From contig CAYOBN010000008.1 in assembly GCA_964402175.1 (NCBI GenBank), forward strand, positions 1 to 64,000: a stretch of DNA of 64,000 nucleotides, in the 5' to 3' direction. Source of the DNA: JAWKUK01 sp964402175 (GTDB lineage: Bacteria > Planctomycetota > UBA1135 > GCA-002686595). The position numbers and the translations under genes were made by a program. Positions 25,025-33,138 of this stretch are shown in pieces (position 1 is the stretch's first letter; each line of letters begins with the position of its first letter). The notes under the pieces are model-generated. The model did no database searches. It saw only the letters and a list, made by a program, of their open reading frames with translations, and had not been told where the DNA came from.

Positions 25025-26143
25025 ATGGGCCAGCAGGTCTGGCGGATGGAACGGGACCGCGCGCGGTTCCGCGACGTCGTGCGCGGCAAGCTGCGCGCGG
25101 ACCTGCGGAAGTACCTCTCGACGTCCGAGCTCCTGGGGCGCCAGGGCAAGGACGTGATCTCGATCCCGGTGCCGACGATCGAACTGCCGCGGTTCCGCTT
25201 CGGTGCGAACCAGCCCCAGGGGGTCGGCAGCGGGCCAGGGGAGAGCGGGGCCCCCGTCGACGGCGAAGGCAAAGAGGGCGACCATCCGGGTCAGGCCGGG
25301 GAACACGCGGGGACCCACCCTTTGGAGGTCGAGGTCGAGCTCGACGAGCTCGCTGCGATGCTGGGCGAGGAGCTGGAGCTGCCTGACATCCAGCCGCGCG
25401 GCGACAAGCTGCTCGACTCCGAAGGGGGCCGCTATACGGGGATCCGGAGCCGCGGCCCGCGCTCGCTGCGTCACTTCCGGCGCACCTTCAAACGGGCGCT
25501 CGTGCGGACGATCGCCGAAGGCGGCTACGACCCCGCGCACCCGCGGGTGATCCCGATCGACATCGACGAGCGCTTCCGCGCCCGACGCACCAAACCGGTC
25601 CCCGATTCGTCCGCGGTGATCATCCACATGATGGACGTCTCGGGGTCGATGGGCCGCGAGCAGAAGGACGTCGTCCGCATCAAGGCTTTCTGGATCGACA
25701 CGTGGCTGCGCAGCCAATACCAGAACCTCGAGGTCGTGTACATCGTGCACGACGCCGTGGCCAAGGTGGTCGACCACGACAGCTTCTTCCGCCTGCGTGA
25801 GTCCGGCGGCACGAAGATCTCGTCTGCGTACGAGCTCTGCGCCACGCTGCTGCGGGAGAAATACCGTCCCGAAGATTGGAACGTCTACCCCTTCCATTAC
25901 TCCGACGGCGACAACTGGAGCGCGCGCGATACCGAGCGCTGCATGAACCTCCTGAGCGACGAGCTACTGCCCCGTGTGAACCAGTTCTGTTATGGACAGG
26001 TGAAGAGCGCCTACGGCTCCGGCCAGTTCATGAAGGACCTGGACGCGGCGTTTGCAGGGGACGAGCGTGTCGTGACCTACGGAGTCGGGGGCCGCGAGGA
26101 GATCCCCGACGCCATCCGCGCGTTCCTCGGTAAGGGGCGCTGA
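25025..26143 (+). CDS. yeaH: YeaH/YhbH (DUF444) VWA-like protein
   Basis: A 372-residue protein of the DUF444 family. After an Arg-rich start ('MERDRARFRDVVRGKLR') and a Gly/Glu-rich linker (about 65-100), the von Willebrand A-like core begins with 'AVIIHMMDVSGSMG' (MIDAS Asp204-x-Ser206-x-Ser208) and continues with 'IVHDAVAKVVDHDSFF', 'ESGGTKISSAYELC' (MIDAS Thr) and 'VYPFHYSDGDNW'. The family is the fixed partner of PrkA and SpoVR; molecular function remains unproven, but a metal-dependent protein-binding role is likely. One base separates it from prkA and two from spoVR, so all three are one transcript. Confidence 0.95.
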   Translation: MGQQVWRMERDRARFRDVVRGKLRADLRKYLSTSELLGRQGKDVISIPVPTIELPRFRFGANQPQGVGSGPGESGAPVDGEGKEGDHPGQAGEHAGTHPLEVEVELDELAAMLGEELELPDIQPRGDKLLDSEGGRYTGIRSRGPRSLRHFRRTFKRALVRTIAEGGYDPAHPRVIPIDIDERFRARRTKPVPDSSAVIIHMMDVSGSMGREQKDVVRIKAFWIDTWLRSQYQNLEVVYIVHDAVAKVVDHDSFFRLRESGGTKISSAYELCATLLREKYRPEDWNVYPFHYSDGDNWSARDTERCMNLLSDELLPRVNQFCYGQVKSAYGSGQFMKDLDAAFAGDERVVTYGVGGREEIPDAIRAFLGKGR

Positions 26144-26145
26144 CC

Positions 26146-27540
26146 ATGGTGAGCGGGGACCTACCGCGCCGCCTACGCGAGGCGGCCGAGCGAGCCGAGG
26201 CCGCAGCCCGCGCGGTGGGCCTCGACTTCTTCGAGGTCGTCTTCGAGCTCTTGGACGCGCGCGACGTCAACGCGATCGCCGCGTACGGCGGCTTCCCCGC
26301 GCGTTATCCGTCGTGGCGCTTCGGAATGGACTTCGAGCGCCTGCAGAAAGGCTACGGCTACGGGCTCTCGAAGATCTACGAGCTCGTCATCAACAACGAT
26401 CCGACGATCGCCTACCTCGTGCGGTCGAACTCGTTGATGGAGCAGAAGCTCGTCATGGCCCACGTGATGGGGCACGCGGACTTCTTCAAGCACAACGTCT
26501 GGTTCGGACCTACGGAGCGCCACATGGTGGAGCGCATGGCTGGCCACGCCGAGCGTGTGCGCGAGCTCTGCCAGCGGCATGGCCAGGACACGATCGAGCG
26601 CTTCATGGACCGCGCCCTCGCGCTGGAGACGCTGGTCGATCCGTTCGGCCCGCTGCGGCGCAAGCAGCGCGCCGAACGCGCGGCGCAAGAGCAACCTTCG
26701 ATCGCTGAGCGCGCCCGGCGCGAGCTCGATGCCCTCATGGACGGGCGTCCGACGGCACGGGTCGAGCGGCGCGACGAGCGCACCGTTCTGCCGACCTACG
26801 ACATCCTGCCGTTCCTGGTCGAAAGAGCGCCGCTCGCAGCGCACGAGCGCGAGCTCCTGCGCATCGTCGCCGCTGAGGCCGAGTACTTCCTGCCCCAGCG
26901 CATGACGAAGATCGTCAACGAAGGCTGGGCGTCGTTCTGGCACTCGAAGCTCCTGACCGGCGGCCTCCTGGATGCCTCCGAGATCGTCGAGTTCGCCGAT
27001 TGCCACGCGGGTGCGACGGCGGCGGCGCCTGGGCAGCTCAACCCGTACAAGCTCGGTATCGAGCTCTTCCGTCACGCGGAGGCGCGCGGCGAAGACCTCT
27101 TCCGGCTGCGCCGCGTCCACAACGACGTCAGCTTCGTCGACGCGCTCGTGGACGAGGAGTTCGCGGCGCGGAACCAGCTCTTCGTGTGGGCGAAGAACGC
27201 CCGTACGGGCCGCGTCGAGGTCGCCGGGCGCGATTGGCGCGAGGTCAAACGGCAGCTCCTGCAGGGCCTCGCATGGTGCGGTCAGCCGCGCATCGAGCTG
27301 GTCTCCGATGACCATGAGGGTGAGGGTGTGCTCCTCCTGGTCCATCGCCATGACGGGCGCGATCTGAAGCTCGACGAAGCCGCGACGCTGCTGGAGGGGA
27401 TCGCGGAGCTCTGGCGCCGGCCGGTGCGTCTCTACACCCTCCAAGAGGGCGAAGGGCGCGTCGTGGTCGCTGACGGCACCAAAGCGCGTGTGCTCGACTC
27501 CAGTCGCGCCAAGGACTACGTGGCCGGGCACGCGGCATAG
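26146..27540 (+). CDS. SpoVR family protein (YcgB-like)
   Basis: A 464-residue cytoplasmic protein. Family marks include 'LDFFEVVFELLDARDVNAIAAYGGFPARYP', 'KIYELVINNDPTIAYL', 'MAHVMGHADFFKHNVWF' and 'KIVNEGWASFWHSKLL'. The His/Glu-rich segments are consistent with a metal-dependent fold. SpoVR affects spore cortex formation in Bacillus, but most homologues are in non-sporing bacteria, always next to prkA and yeaH, where they form a stress and stationary-phase module. ATG start 2 bases after the yeaH stop. Length is usual for the family (about 470-510). Planctomycetes are not known to sporulate, so a stress role is the better reading. Confidence 0.94.
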   Translation: MVSGDLPRRLREAAERAEAAARAVGLDFFEVVFELLDARDVNAIAAYGGFPARYPSWRFGMDFERLQKGYGYGLSKIYELVINNDPTIAYLVRSNSLMEQKLVMAHVMGHADFFKHNVWFGPTERHMVERMAGHAERVRELCQRHGQDTIERFMDRALALETLVDPFGPLRRKQRAERAAQEQPSIAERARRELDALMDGRPTARVERRDERTVLPTYDILPFLVERAPLAAHERELLRIVAAEAEYFLPQRMTKIVNEGWASFWHSKLLTGGLLDASEIVEFADCHAGATAAAPGQLNPYKLGIELFRHAEARGEDLFRLRRVHNDVSFVDALVDEEFAARNQLFVWAKNARTGRVEVAGRDWREVKRQLLQGLAWCGQPRIELVSDDHEGEGVLLLVHRHDGRDLKLDEAATLLEGIAELWRRPVRLYTLQEGEGRVVVADGTKARVLDSSRAKDYVAGHAA

Positions 27541-27583
27541 GCGCGAGCCTGGCGGGGGGCTCAGCGGCCTCGGCCCCCGCGGG

Positions 27584-27617
27584 GAGCTTGCAACGCTGCG
27601 GGGTGGGCGCCAAGCTC
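27584..27617 (+). promoter_or_regulatory. 7-bp inverted repeat just ahead of the nuclease start
   Basis: GAGCTTG (27584-27590) pairs with CAAGCTC (27611-27617), 20-base loop, ending 5 bases before the ATG at 27623. A palindrome CCCCGCGGGG (27575-27584) precedes it. In RNA the hairpin would hide the ribosome binding region, a possible translational brake, or it may act as an operator. Speculative. Confidence 0.35.
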
Positions 27618-27622
27618 TGCCC

Positions 27623-28561
27623 ATGGCCCTCGCCCACGAGCTCTCCTGGTCGACCTCGCGCGCGCGCACCTTCGAAGCGTGCGCGCGGCGCTACTACTTC
27701 GACTATTACCTGTCGTGGCTCGGCTGGGAGCGCAACGCCGCGCCGGAGCGGCGTAAGGCGTACCTGCTGAAGAAGATGACGCGGATGCCGATCCTCGCCG
27801 GGGACCTCGTCCACCGCGCGATCGCGGAGTACTTCCGCCGCCGCGATCAAGGGGTCGCGTACACCCTCGAAGAGGCCCGCGAGTTCACCGTGCGGGAGCT
27901 GCGAGCGAAGTACAAGGAGTCGCGCGACGGCGCTTGGAAGGCGAAGCCCTCCAAGCTCTGTCGCCTCGCCGAACACCACTACGAGGAGCCGCGCATCGTC
28001 GAAGCGACCGGAGCCGCTGGGGAGTACGGCCGCCGCTACGTCGAGCGCATGGCCGCCTGCCTCGAGACGTTCTTCAACTGGCCCGAGCTCGCGGACGTGC
28101 GCGAGTCCGACCCCGGCAGTTGGCTCGCGTGTGAAGAGCTCTCCACGTTCGACGTGGCGGGGGTCAAGGTGTACGCCGTGCCCGACTTCGCGTACCGCAC
28201 GCCGGAAGGGCGCGTGCGGATCCTCGACTGGAAGACCGGCGCGCCGCGGCCCGAAGACCGCTTCCAACTCGAGGTCTACGCGCTGTACGCGCGCGAGCGC
28301 TTCGAGGCCGCGGCCGACGAGATCGACGCCGAGGACATCTACCTCGAGCGGGCAGAGCGCCACGGCGCGACCTTCAGCGACGCGTCGCTCGACGCGACCC
28401 TCGCGCACATCCAAGCCACTCTCGGCCCCATGCAGGCGGCGCACTTCGATGCGGAGCGCAGCACAGGGGATCCCGAGCGCTTCCCCGCCCTGGCGCTCGG
28501 CAGCGCCGCCGCTGCGGAGTGCCGGTCGTGCAACTACCGCGAGCTCTGCGACCGCGCCTGA
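27623..28561 (+). CDS. PD-(D/E)XK nuclease with Cas4/AddB-type Fe-S cluster
   Basis: A 312-residue RecB-family exonuclease-like protein. Catalytic residues are visible: Asp188 in 'YAVPDFAYR', then Asp202-x-Lys204 in 'ILDWKTG', and the QxxxY-type helix 'RFQLEVYALYA'. Cys20 ('FEACARRYY') together with Cys300, Cys303 and Cys309 ('CRSCNYRELC') makes the four-cysteine iron-sulfur staple of Cas4 and AddB. The ATG at 27623 places Cys20 in the usual position; longer readings add an unrelated leader. There is no CRISPR array or cas1/cas2 in the window, so a general DNA repair role is more likely than adaptation. It follows spoVR by 82 bases and may or may not share its transcript. Confidence 0.88.
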   Translation: MALAHELSWSTSRARTFEACARRYYFDYYLSWLGWERNAAPERRKAYLLKKMTRMPILAGDLVHRAIAEYFRRRDQGVAYTLEEAREFTVRELRAKYKESRDGAWKAKPSKLCRLAEHHYEEPRIVEATGAAGEYGRRYVERMAACLETFFNWPELADVRESDPGSWLACEELSTFDVAGVKVYAVPDFAYRTPEGRVRILDWKTGAPRPEDRFQLEVYALYARERFEAAADEIDAEDIYLERAERHGATFSDASLDATLAHIQATLGPMQAAHFDAERSTGDPERFPALALGSAAAAECRSCNYRELCDRA

Positions 28562-28797
28562 ATCCAGCGGCGGTCTGTCGCACCGCGGTCCCGCCCGGGA
28601 CCTGGACCTCGACCCACCGTCCGCCGCGCTCCGCGCCCGGACCCCGAGTTGGGCTTCGGGCGCCTCGGTTCGCCCCCTGTCCCGCGCATGGGACACCCCT
28701 GGGACATGCCCTCACCGCCGATCCGACAGCCCTCCCGACAGGGCTCCCCCGGGCCCGATAGACTCCTACGCCTCGCCCGCCTCGGAACTCCGCCTGG

Positions 28798-29691
28798 ATG
28801 ACCCCGCCGCGTGTCTCGATCCTGATCCCGACGCTGGACGGCGCCGAGGACCTGCGCCGACTGCTGCCCGCCCTCGCGCGGCAGACGGTCCAGGGCGGCG
28901 TGGAGCTCCGCGCGATCGATTCGTCGAGCTCGGACGACAGCGTGGCGCTCCTGCGCGCCGCCGGGGCGCACGTCGAGGTCATCCCCCGCGCCGAGTTCGG
29001 CCACGGCGCGACCCGGAACCGGCTGGCCGTGGGGGCGCGCGGAGAGCTCCTGCTGTTCCTCAGCCAGGACGCTGTCCCGGACGGCGAGGACTGCATCGCG
29101 ACCCTCGTCGCCGCCTTCGACCGCGACCCGGGCCTGGCAGGCGCGACCGCGCGGGTCCTGCCCCACGTCGACGACGATCCCCTCACCGCGCGCACGGTGC
29201 TGCAGGCCCCCGAAGCCGACGCCGAGACCCGCGTCTTTCTGCCCGGTAACGGCGAGCCGCGCTTCAACAACGTCGCGGGGATGGTGCGCGCGAGCGTCCT
29301 GCGCGAGGTCCCGTTCCCCGACGTGCGCTTCGGCGAGGACTTCGCCTGGGCCACGCGTGTCCTCGCCCGCGGCTGGCGCGTCGCGTTCGTCAGCGAGGCG
29401 ATCGTGCGCCATGCCCACCGCTACGGGCCGCGCGCGGCGTTCGAGCGCTACCGGACCGACGCACGTTTCCACCGCGAGGAGAACGGCGTGCTCGTCCGCC
29501 CGTCGGTGCGCTCCGTCGCTCGCGGTCTGCTCTACGAGCTGCGCGAGGACGTGCGCTTCGTCCGCGCCCAGCGCGCGCCGCTGCGACACCTCCTGCGCGC
29601 ACCTGGACTGCGCGCGGCGCAGGTCCTGGGCCAGTATTTCGGCAGCCAGCCGCCGCGGGACTCCGCGCCGCCCGAAGGGGGCGCCCGATGA
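28798..29691 (+). CDS. GT2 family glycosyltransferase
   Basis: A 297-residue cytoplasmic GT-A fold enzyme. 'RVSILIPTLDGAEDL' is the nucleotide-binding first strand, 'AIDSSSSDDSVALL' the second, and 'LLFLSQDAVPDGEDCI' the DxD-like metal site. 'FNNVAGMVRASVL' and 'RFGEDFAWATRVLARGW' match the acceptor loop with catalytic 'GED'. The C-terminal tail with 'RHAHRYGPRAAFERYRTDARF' is typical of rhamnosyltransferase-like GT2 enzymes. It is the first of four glycosyltransferase genes; the next one overlaps by 4 bases (ATGA). Probably adds a sugar to a lipid-linked surface glycan; donor and acceptor are unknown. Confidence 0.85.
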   Translation: MTPPRVSILIPTLDGAEDLRRLLPALARQTVQGGVELRAIDSSSSDDSVALLRAAGAHVEVIPRAEFGHGATRNRLAVGARGELLLFLSQDAVPDGEDCIATLVAAFDRDPGLAGATARVLPHVDDDPLTARTVLQAPEADAETRVFLPGNGEPRFNNVAGMVRASVLREVPFPDVRFGEDFAWATRVLARGWRVAFVSEAIVRHAHRYGPRAAFERYRTDARFHREENGVLVRPSVRSVARGLLYELREDVRFVRAQRAPLRHLLRAPGLRAAQVLGQYFGSQPPRDSAPPEGGAR

Positions 29692-31145
29692 GCGAGGCCC
29701 CGCTGCACGTGCTCTTCGTCGCGCACGGTTATCCGCCCGAGGCCGCCGCTGGCGCCGAGCTCTACACCCAGCGCTTGGCTCAGGCCTTCGCAGCGGGCGG
29801 TCACCGCGTCACGGTGTTGGCGCGGGCCCCCGCTGTCGCCGACGAGCCGGACTTCCAGCTCCGCGACGGCCGCGACGGCGCAGTCCGCGTGCGGCGCATG
29901 ACGCAGCGGCTGCGACACCGCCGCCACAGCGAGAGCTACCGCGAGCCGCGCGCCGAAGCCGTCTTCAGCGCGGTGCTGCGCGAGGAGCGCCCCGACGTCG
30001 TGCACTTCCAGCATCTGCTGCACTGGTCGGTGGGCCTCGTGGAGCTCGCGCGCGCGGCGGGGCTGCCGACGGTCTTGCACGCCCACGACCTGTGGGCGCT
30101 CTGCGCGCGTGTGCAGATGCTGCGCCCCGACGGCGAGCGCTGCGCCCGCAACATGGGCAGCGGCTGTTTTGCGTGCCTCAAGGAGCGCGGCCTCGGCCAC
30201 ATCGAGCGCTTGCAGCGCTGGGATCGCTGGCCAGGATTCCGCCGCCTCGCAGCGGCGGCGCTCACACTCAGCGGCGGCTGGATCGGCTCCAAGACGGGCG
30301 GCCGGCGCCGCGCCGCCGAGTACCGCGACGTGCGCGCCCGCGAACACGCGGTGCCCGCCGCGTTCCGCGCAGCAGACGTCGTCCTCTGCCCGAGCGAGGC
30401 GCTGCGGCAGCGTTTGCTGGGCCTCGGGCTCGACCCCGCGCGTGTGCTGCGCCGCGACCTCGGTCTCCCGCCGAGCTGCGCTCCGGAGCGCCCGACCCCT
30501 GCGAGCGGCCCAGCGCTCCGCTTCGGCTTCGTCGGCAGCCTCGTGCCGCACAAGGGGCTGCACGTCCTGCTCGAAGCGTTCCGAGGCCTCGCGGAGCGCG
30601 GCGCGACCCTCGACGTCTTCGGCCCGTTCGAGCCCGAGCGCGACGCCTATCACCGCGCGCTCGCGGACCAACGGGTCGCGGGAGCGCGCTTCCATGGCGC
30701 CTTCGCCGCCGACGCGGTCGAGGGCGTGTACACCCGGTTCGACACCCTCGTCGTCCCGAGCCTCTGGTTCGAGAACGCTCCTCTCGTCGTCGGCGAGGCG
30801 TTCCGGGCCCGCGTACCCGTCGTCGCCAGCGACCTCGGCGGTCTCAGCGAAGCCGTCCGCGACGGCGTCGACGGGCTGCTCGTCCCGCCTGGTGATGCGG
30901 CGGCGCTGCGGCGCGCGCTGCAGCGCTTCATCGACGAGCCCGAGCTCCGCAGCGAGCTCGCTGCGCGCTGCCCGCGCGTGCGCACGATCGCGGACGACGC
31001 CGCGGAGACCGAACACCTGTACCGCGCCTTGTGCGGTGCAGAGCGCGACCCTCGCCTGCCTGCTCGACCCTACTGGATCCCGACTCCGCGTCGAGTGCGC
31101 GCGGATGTCGAGTCGTCCCCAACCCTCGAGGAGGTCCGCGCGTGA
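29688..31145 (+). CDS. GT4 family glycosyltransferase
   Basis: A 485-residue GT-B fold enzyme. The N-terminal acceptor domain starts with 'VLFVAHGYPPEAAAGAELYTQRL', a classic GT4 glycine-rich start, and has 'LHAHDLWALCARVQML' and a Cys cluster 'GSGCFACLKERG'. The C-terminal domain has 'LRFGFVGSLVPHKGLHVLLEAF', then 'DTLVVPSLWFENAPLVVGEAF' with the Ex7E-type donor site, and 'DGLLVPPGDAAALRRAL'. The Cys motif (CxxC near residue 160) is found in a subgroup of capsule-type glycosyltransferases. It overlaps both neighbours by 4 bases, so the cluster is translated as a coupled unit. Confidence 0.88.
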   Translation: MSEAPLHVLFVAHGYPPEAAAGAELYTQRLAQAFAAGGHRVTVLARAPAVADEPDFQLRDGRDGAVRVRRMTQRLRHRRHSESYREPRAEAVFSAVLREERPDVVHFQHLLHWSVGLVELARAAGLPTVLHAHDLWALCARVQMLRPDGERCARNMGSGCFACLKERGLGHIERLQRWDRWPGFRRLAAAALTLSGGWIGSKTGGRRRAAEYRDVRAREHAVPAAFRAADVVLCPSEALRQRLLGLGLDPARVLRRDLGLPPSCAPERPTPASGPALRFGFVGSLVPHKGLHVLLEAFRGLAERGATLDVFGPFEPERDAYHRALADQRVAGARFHGAFAADAVEGVYTRFDTLVVPSLWFENAPLVVGEAFRARVPVVASDLGGLSEAVRDGVDGLLVPPGDAAALRRALQRFIDEPELRSELAARCPRVRTIADDAAETEHLYRALCGAERDPRLPARPYWIPTPRRVRADVESSPTLEEVRA

Positions 31146-32407
31146 GCGCGAGGCACAACCCCGATTCCGTTCGCCGCTGGCTCGCTGTCGAGCCTGTGGC
31201 GCCGCTCTCCGACGCCGAGCTGCCGCGCGTCTCCATCGTCATCCTCAACTGGAACGGTCGGCACCACCTCGCCCCGTGTTTCGAGACGCTGCGAGCGCTC
31301 GATTATCCGCGCGACAAGTACGAGGTCATCCTCGTCGACAACGGCTCGGACGACGGCAGCCAGGCCGAGGTCAAGACCCAACACCGTTGGGTGCGCTTGA
31401 TCGAGAACGAGCGCAACCGAGGCTTCGCCGCCGGCTGCAACCAAGGCGCCCTCGCCGCGAAGGACGGCCCGCTGCGCCCGACGCAGGTCGTCTTCCTGAA
31501 CAACGACATCCACGTCGACAAGGGGTTCCTGCGCCACCTCGTAGCGCCTGTCACCCGCGGCCGCGCGATCGCGGCGTCGGCGAAGATGTACTCGTGGGAC
31601 GGCAAGGTGTTGAACTTCGCCGGTGGGGGGATGAACTTCTACGGCTTCGGTATGCAGCGGGGTTACAACCAACCCCCGGCCGAGGAGTACGACCAGCACC
31701 GCAAGACCCTGTTCGCTTGCGGCGGCGCGATGACGATGGACGTCGAAGTGTTCTTCCGCATCGGCGGCTTCGACGAGGAGTTCTTCGCGTACTACGAGGA
31801 CGTCGACTTGGGTTGGCGGACGTGGGTGCAGGGTTACGAGGTGCACTACGAACCCAGGGCCGTCTGCTACCACCACCACTCCAGCACGAGCCGGCGTGTG
31901 CCGGTCGAGCGCCTGCGGCTGCTGCAGGTCCGTAACCCGCTGCTCGCGTGTTTCAAGAACTACAGCGACGCCAACCTGCAGAAGGTTCTGCCGGCGATGC
32001 TGGCGCTGGCCACCCGGCGCGCGCTCAACGCTGCGGGGCTGGAGGACCAGAGCCGCTACCGCATCGAGACGCTCGAGACCCTGGCGCGGCCGGGCAAGGC
32101 GTCCGGGTTGATGGCCCGCCTGAAGAAGAAGGCCCTCGGCCGCGAGCCCATCCAGAAGGTCGCGGTCGCCGACCTCCTGGCCATGAACGATTTGATAGGT
32201 CGCTGGGACCACTGGAGCGCCCGCCGGGCGGCCGTCCAGACCGCCCGTCGCCGCACCGATGACGAGATCCTGCCGCTCTTCCTGCGCCCCCTGTGGTGCA
32301 TCGAGGGGGAGCCCGGGTACAAGGAACTCCAAGGGGGCCTCTCGGCTTTCTTCGGCCTCGACCGTATGTTCGACGGCCTCACGACCTTGGACCAAGACCC
32401 GCACTGA
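31142..32407 (+). CDS. GT2 family glycosyltransferase (rhamnosyltransferase-like)
   Basis: A 421-residue GT-A enzyme. The GTG at 31142 overlaps the previous stop (GTGA) and starts about 27 residues before 'RVSIVILNWNGRHHL', the donor-binding strand; longer readings would run deep into the upstream gene. 'VILVDNGSDDGSQ' and 'VVFLNNDIHVDKGFL' are the DxD-type region, 'FACGGAMTMDVEVFFRIGGFDE' and 'AYYEDVDLGWRTWVQGY' the acceptor and catalytic segments. The C-terminal 150 residues ('NPLLACFKNYSDANLQKVLPAML') are helical, as in large rhamnosyltransferases. Third gene of the cluster; the next start is 14 bases away. Confidence 0.87.
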   Translation: MSARHNPDSVRRWLAVEPVAPLSDAELPRVSIVILNWNGRHHLAPCFETLRALDYPRDKYEVILVDNGSDDGSQAEVKTQHRWVRLIENERNRGFAAGCNQGALAAKDGPLRPTQVVFLNNDIHVDKGFLRHLVAPVTRGRAIAASAKMYSWDGKVLNFAGGGMNFYGFGMQRGYNQPPAEEYDQHRKTLFACGGAMTMDVEVFFRIGGFDEEFFAYYEDVDLGWRTWVQGYEVHYEPRAVCYHHHSSTSRRVPVERLRLLQVRNPLLACFKNYSDANLQKVLPAMLALATRRALNAAGLEDQSRYRIETLETLARPGKASGLMARLKKKALGREPIQKVAVADLLAMNDLIGRWDHWSARRAAVQTARRRTDDEILPLFLRPLWCIEGEPGYKELQGGLSAFFGLDRMFDGLTTLDQDPH

Positions 32408-32421
32408 GCGCCTGCCATCCC

Positions 32422-33123
32422 ATGAAGCTGTCCGTCGTGATGCCCGTATACAACGAGGAGCGCACCCTCGAGGAGATCGTGGGGCGCGTCCTCGCGCAGC
32501 CGTTCGACATCGAGCTCGTGCTCGTGAACGACGGCTCGCGCGATCGTTCGCGCGAGATCATGGACGGCCTCGTCGCGCGCCATCCCGGCGTGGTGCGCTG
32601 CATCCACCACGAGGTCAACAAAGGCAAAGGCGGAGCGCTCTCGACGGGGTTCAAGGAGGTCCGCGGCGACGTCGTCGTGATCCAGGACGCCGACCTCGAA
32701 TACGACCCGAACGACTACGCCATGTTGCTCGGGCCGATCCTCGACGGCAAAGCCGACGTCGTGTACGGCAGCCGCTTCCTGAAGACCCCCGTGCGCAAGG
32801 TCCACGCATTCTGGCACACGTCCGGGAACCGGCTGCTGACTCTGCTCAGCAACATGTTCACCGACCTGTACCTGACCGACATGGAGACGTGTTACAAGGC
32901 GATGAAGCGCGAGGTCGCCGCACGCCTCGACATCCAGTCGCGCACGTTCGCGGTCGAACCCGAGATGACGGCGAAGATCGCGCGCATGCGGGTGCCGGTC
33001 TACGAGGTCCCGATCAGCTACGCTGGCCGGGGATACCACGAAGGCAAGAAGATCGGCCTCAAGGACGCGTTCATCGCGCTGTGGGCGATCGTGAAGTGGC
33101 GCTTCGCGAAGCTGCCGTATTGA
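32422..33123 (+). CDS. GT2 polyprenyl-phosphate sugar transferase (DPM1-like)
   Basis: A 233-residue enzyme of the dolichol-phosphate mannosyltransferase-like GT2 group. 'KLSVVMPVYNEERTLEEIV', 'ELVLVNDGSRDRSREIM', 'VVIQDADLEYDPNDY' (DAD metal site), 'VVYGSRFL' and 'AVEPEMTAKIARMRVPVYEVPISYAGR' are intact family motifs. There is no C-terminal membrane segment, so it is the soluble short type. Such enzymes make a polyprenyl-phosphate sugar, which GT-C enzymes such as the GT39-like protein at 10519-11934 then use outside the membrane. The ATG at 32422 is 14 bases after the previous stop. It ends 15 bases from the convergent AsmA-like gene. Confidence 0.9.
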   Translation: MKLSVVMPVYNEERTLEEIVGRVLAQPFDIELVLVNDGSRDRSREIMDGLVARHPGVVRCIHHEVNKGKGGALSTGFKEVRGDVVVIQDADLEYDPNDYAMLLGPILDGKADVVYGSRFLKTPVRKVHAFWHTSGNRLLTLLSNMFTDLYLTDMETCYKAMKREVAARLDIQSRTFAVEPEMTAKIARMRVPVYEVPISYAGRGYHEGKKIGLKDAFIALWAIVKWRFAKLPY

Positions 33124-33138
33124 TCTGACCCAGAGCGC

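Noticed and set aside
27623..28561. Cas4 of a CRISPR-Cas system
   Set aside because: No repeat array, cas1 or cas2 in the 64 kb; an orphan RecB-like nuclease is the simpler reading.
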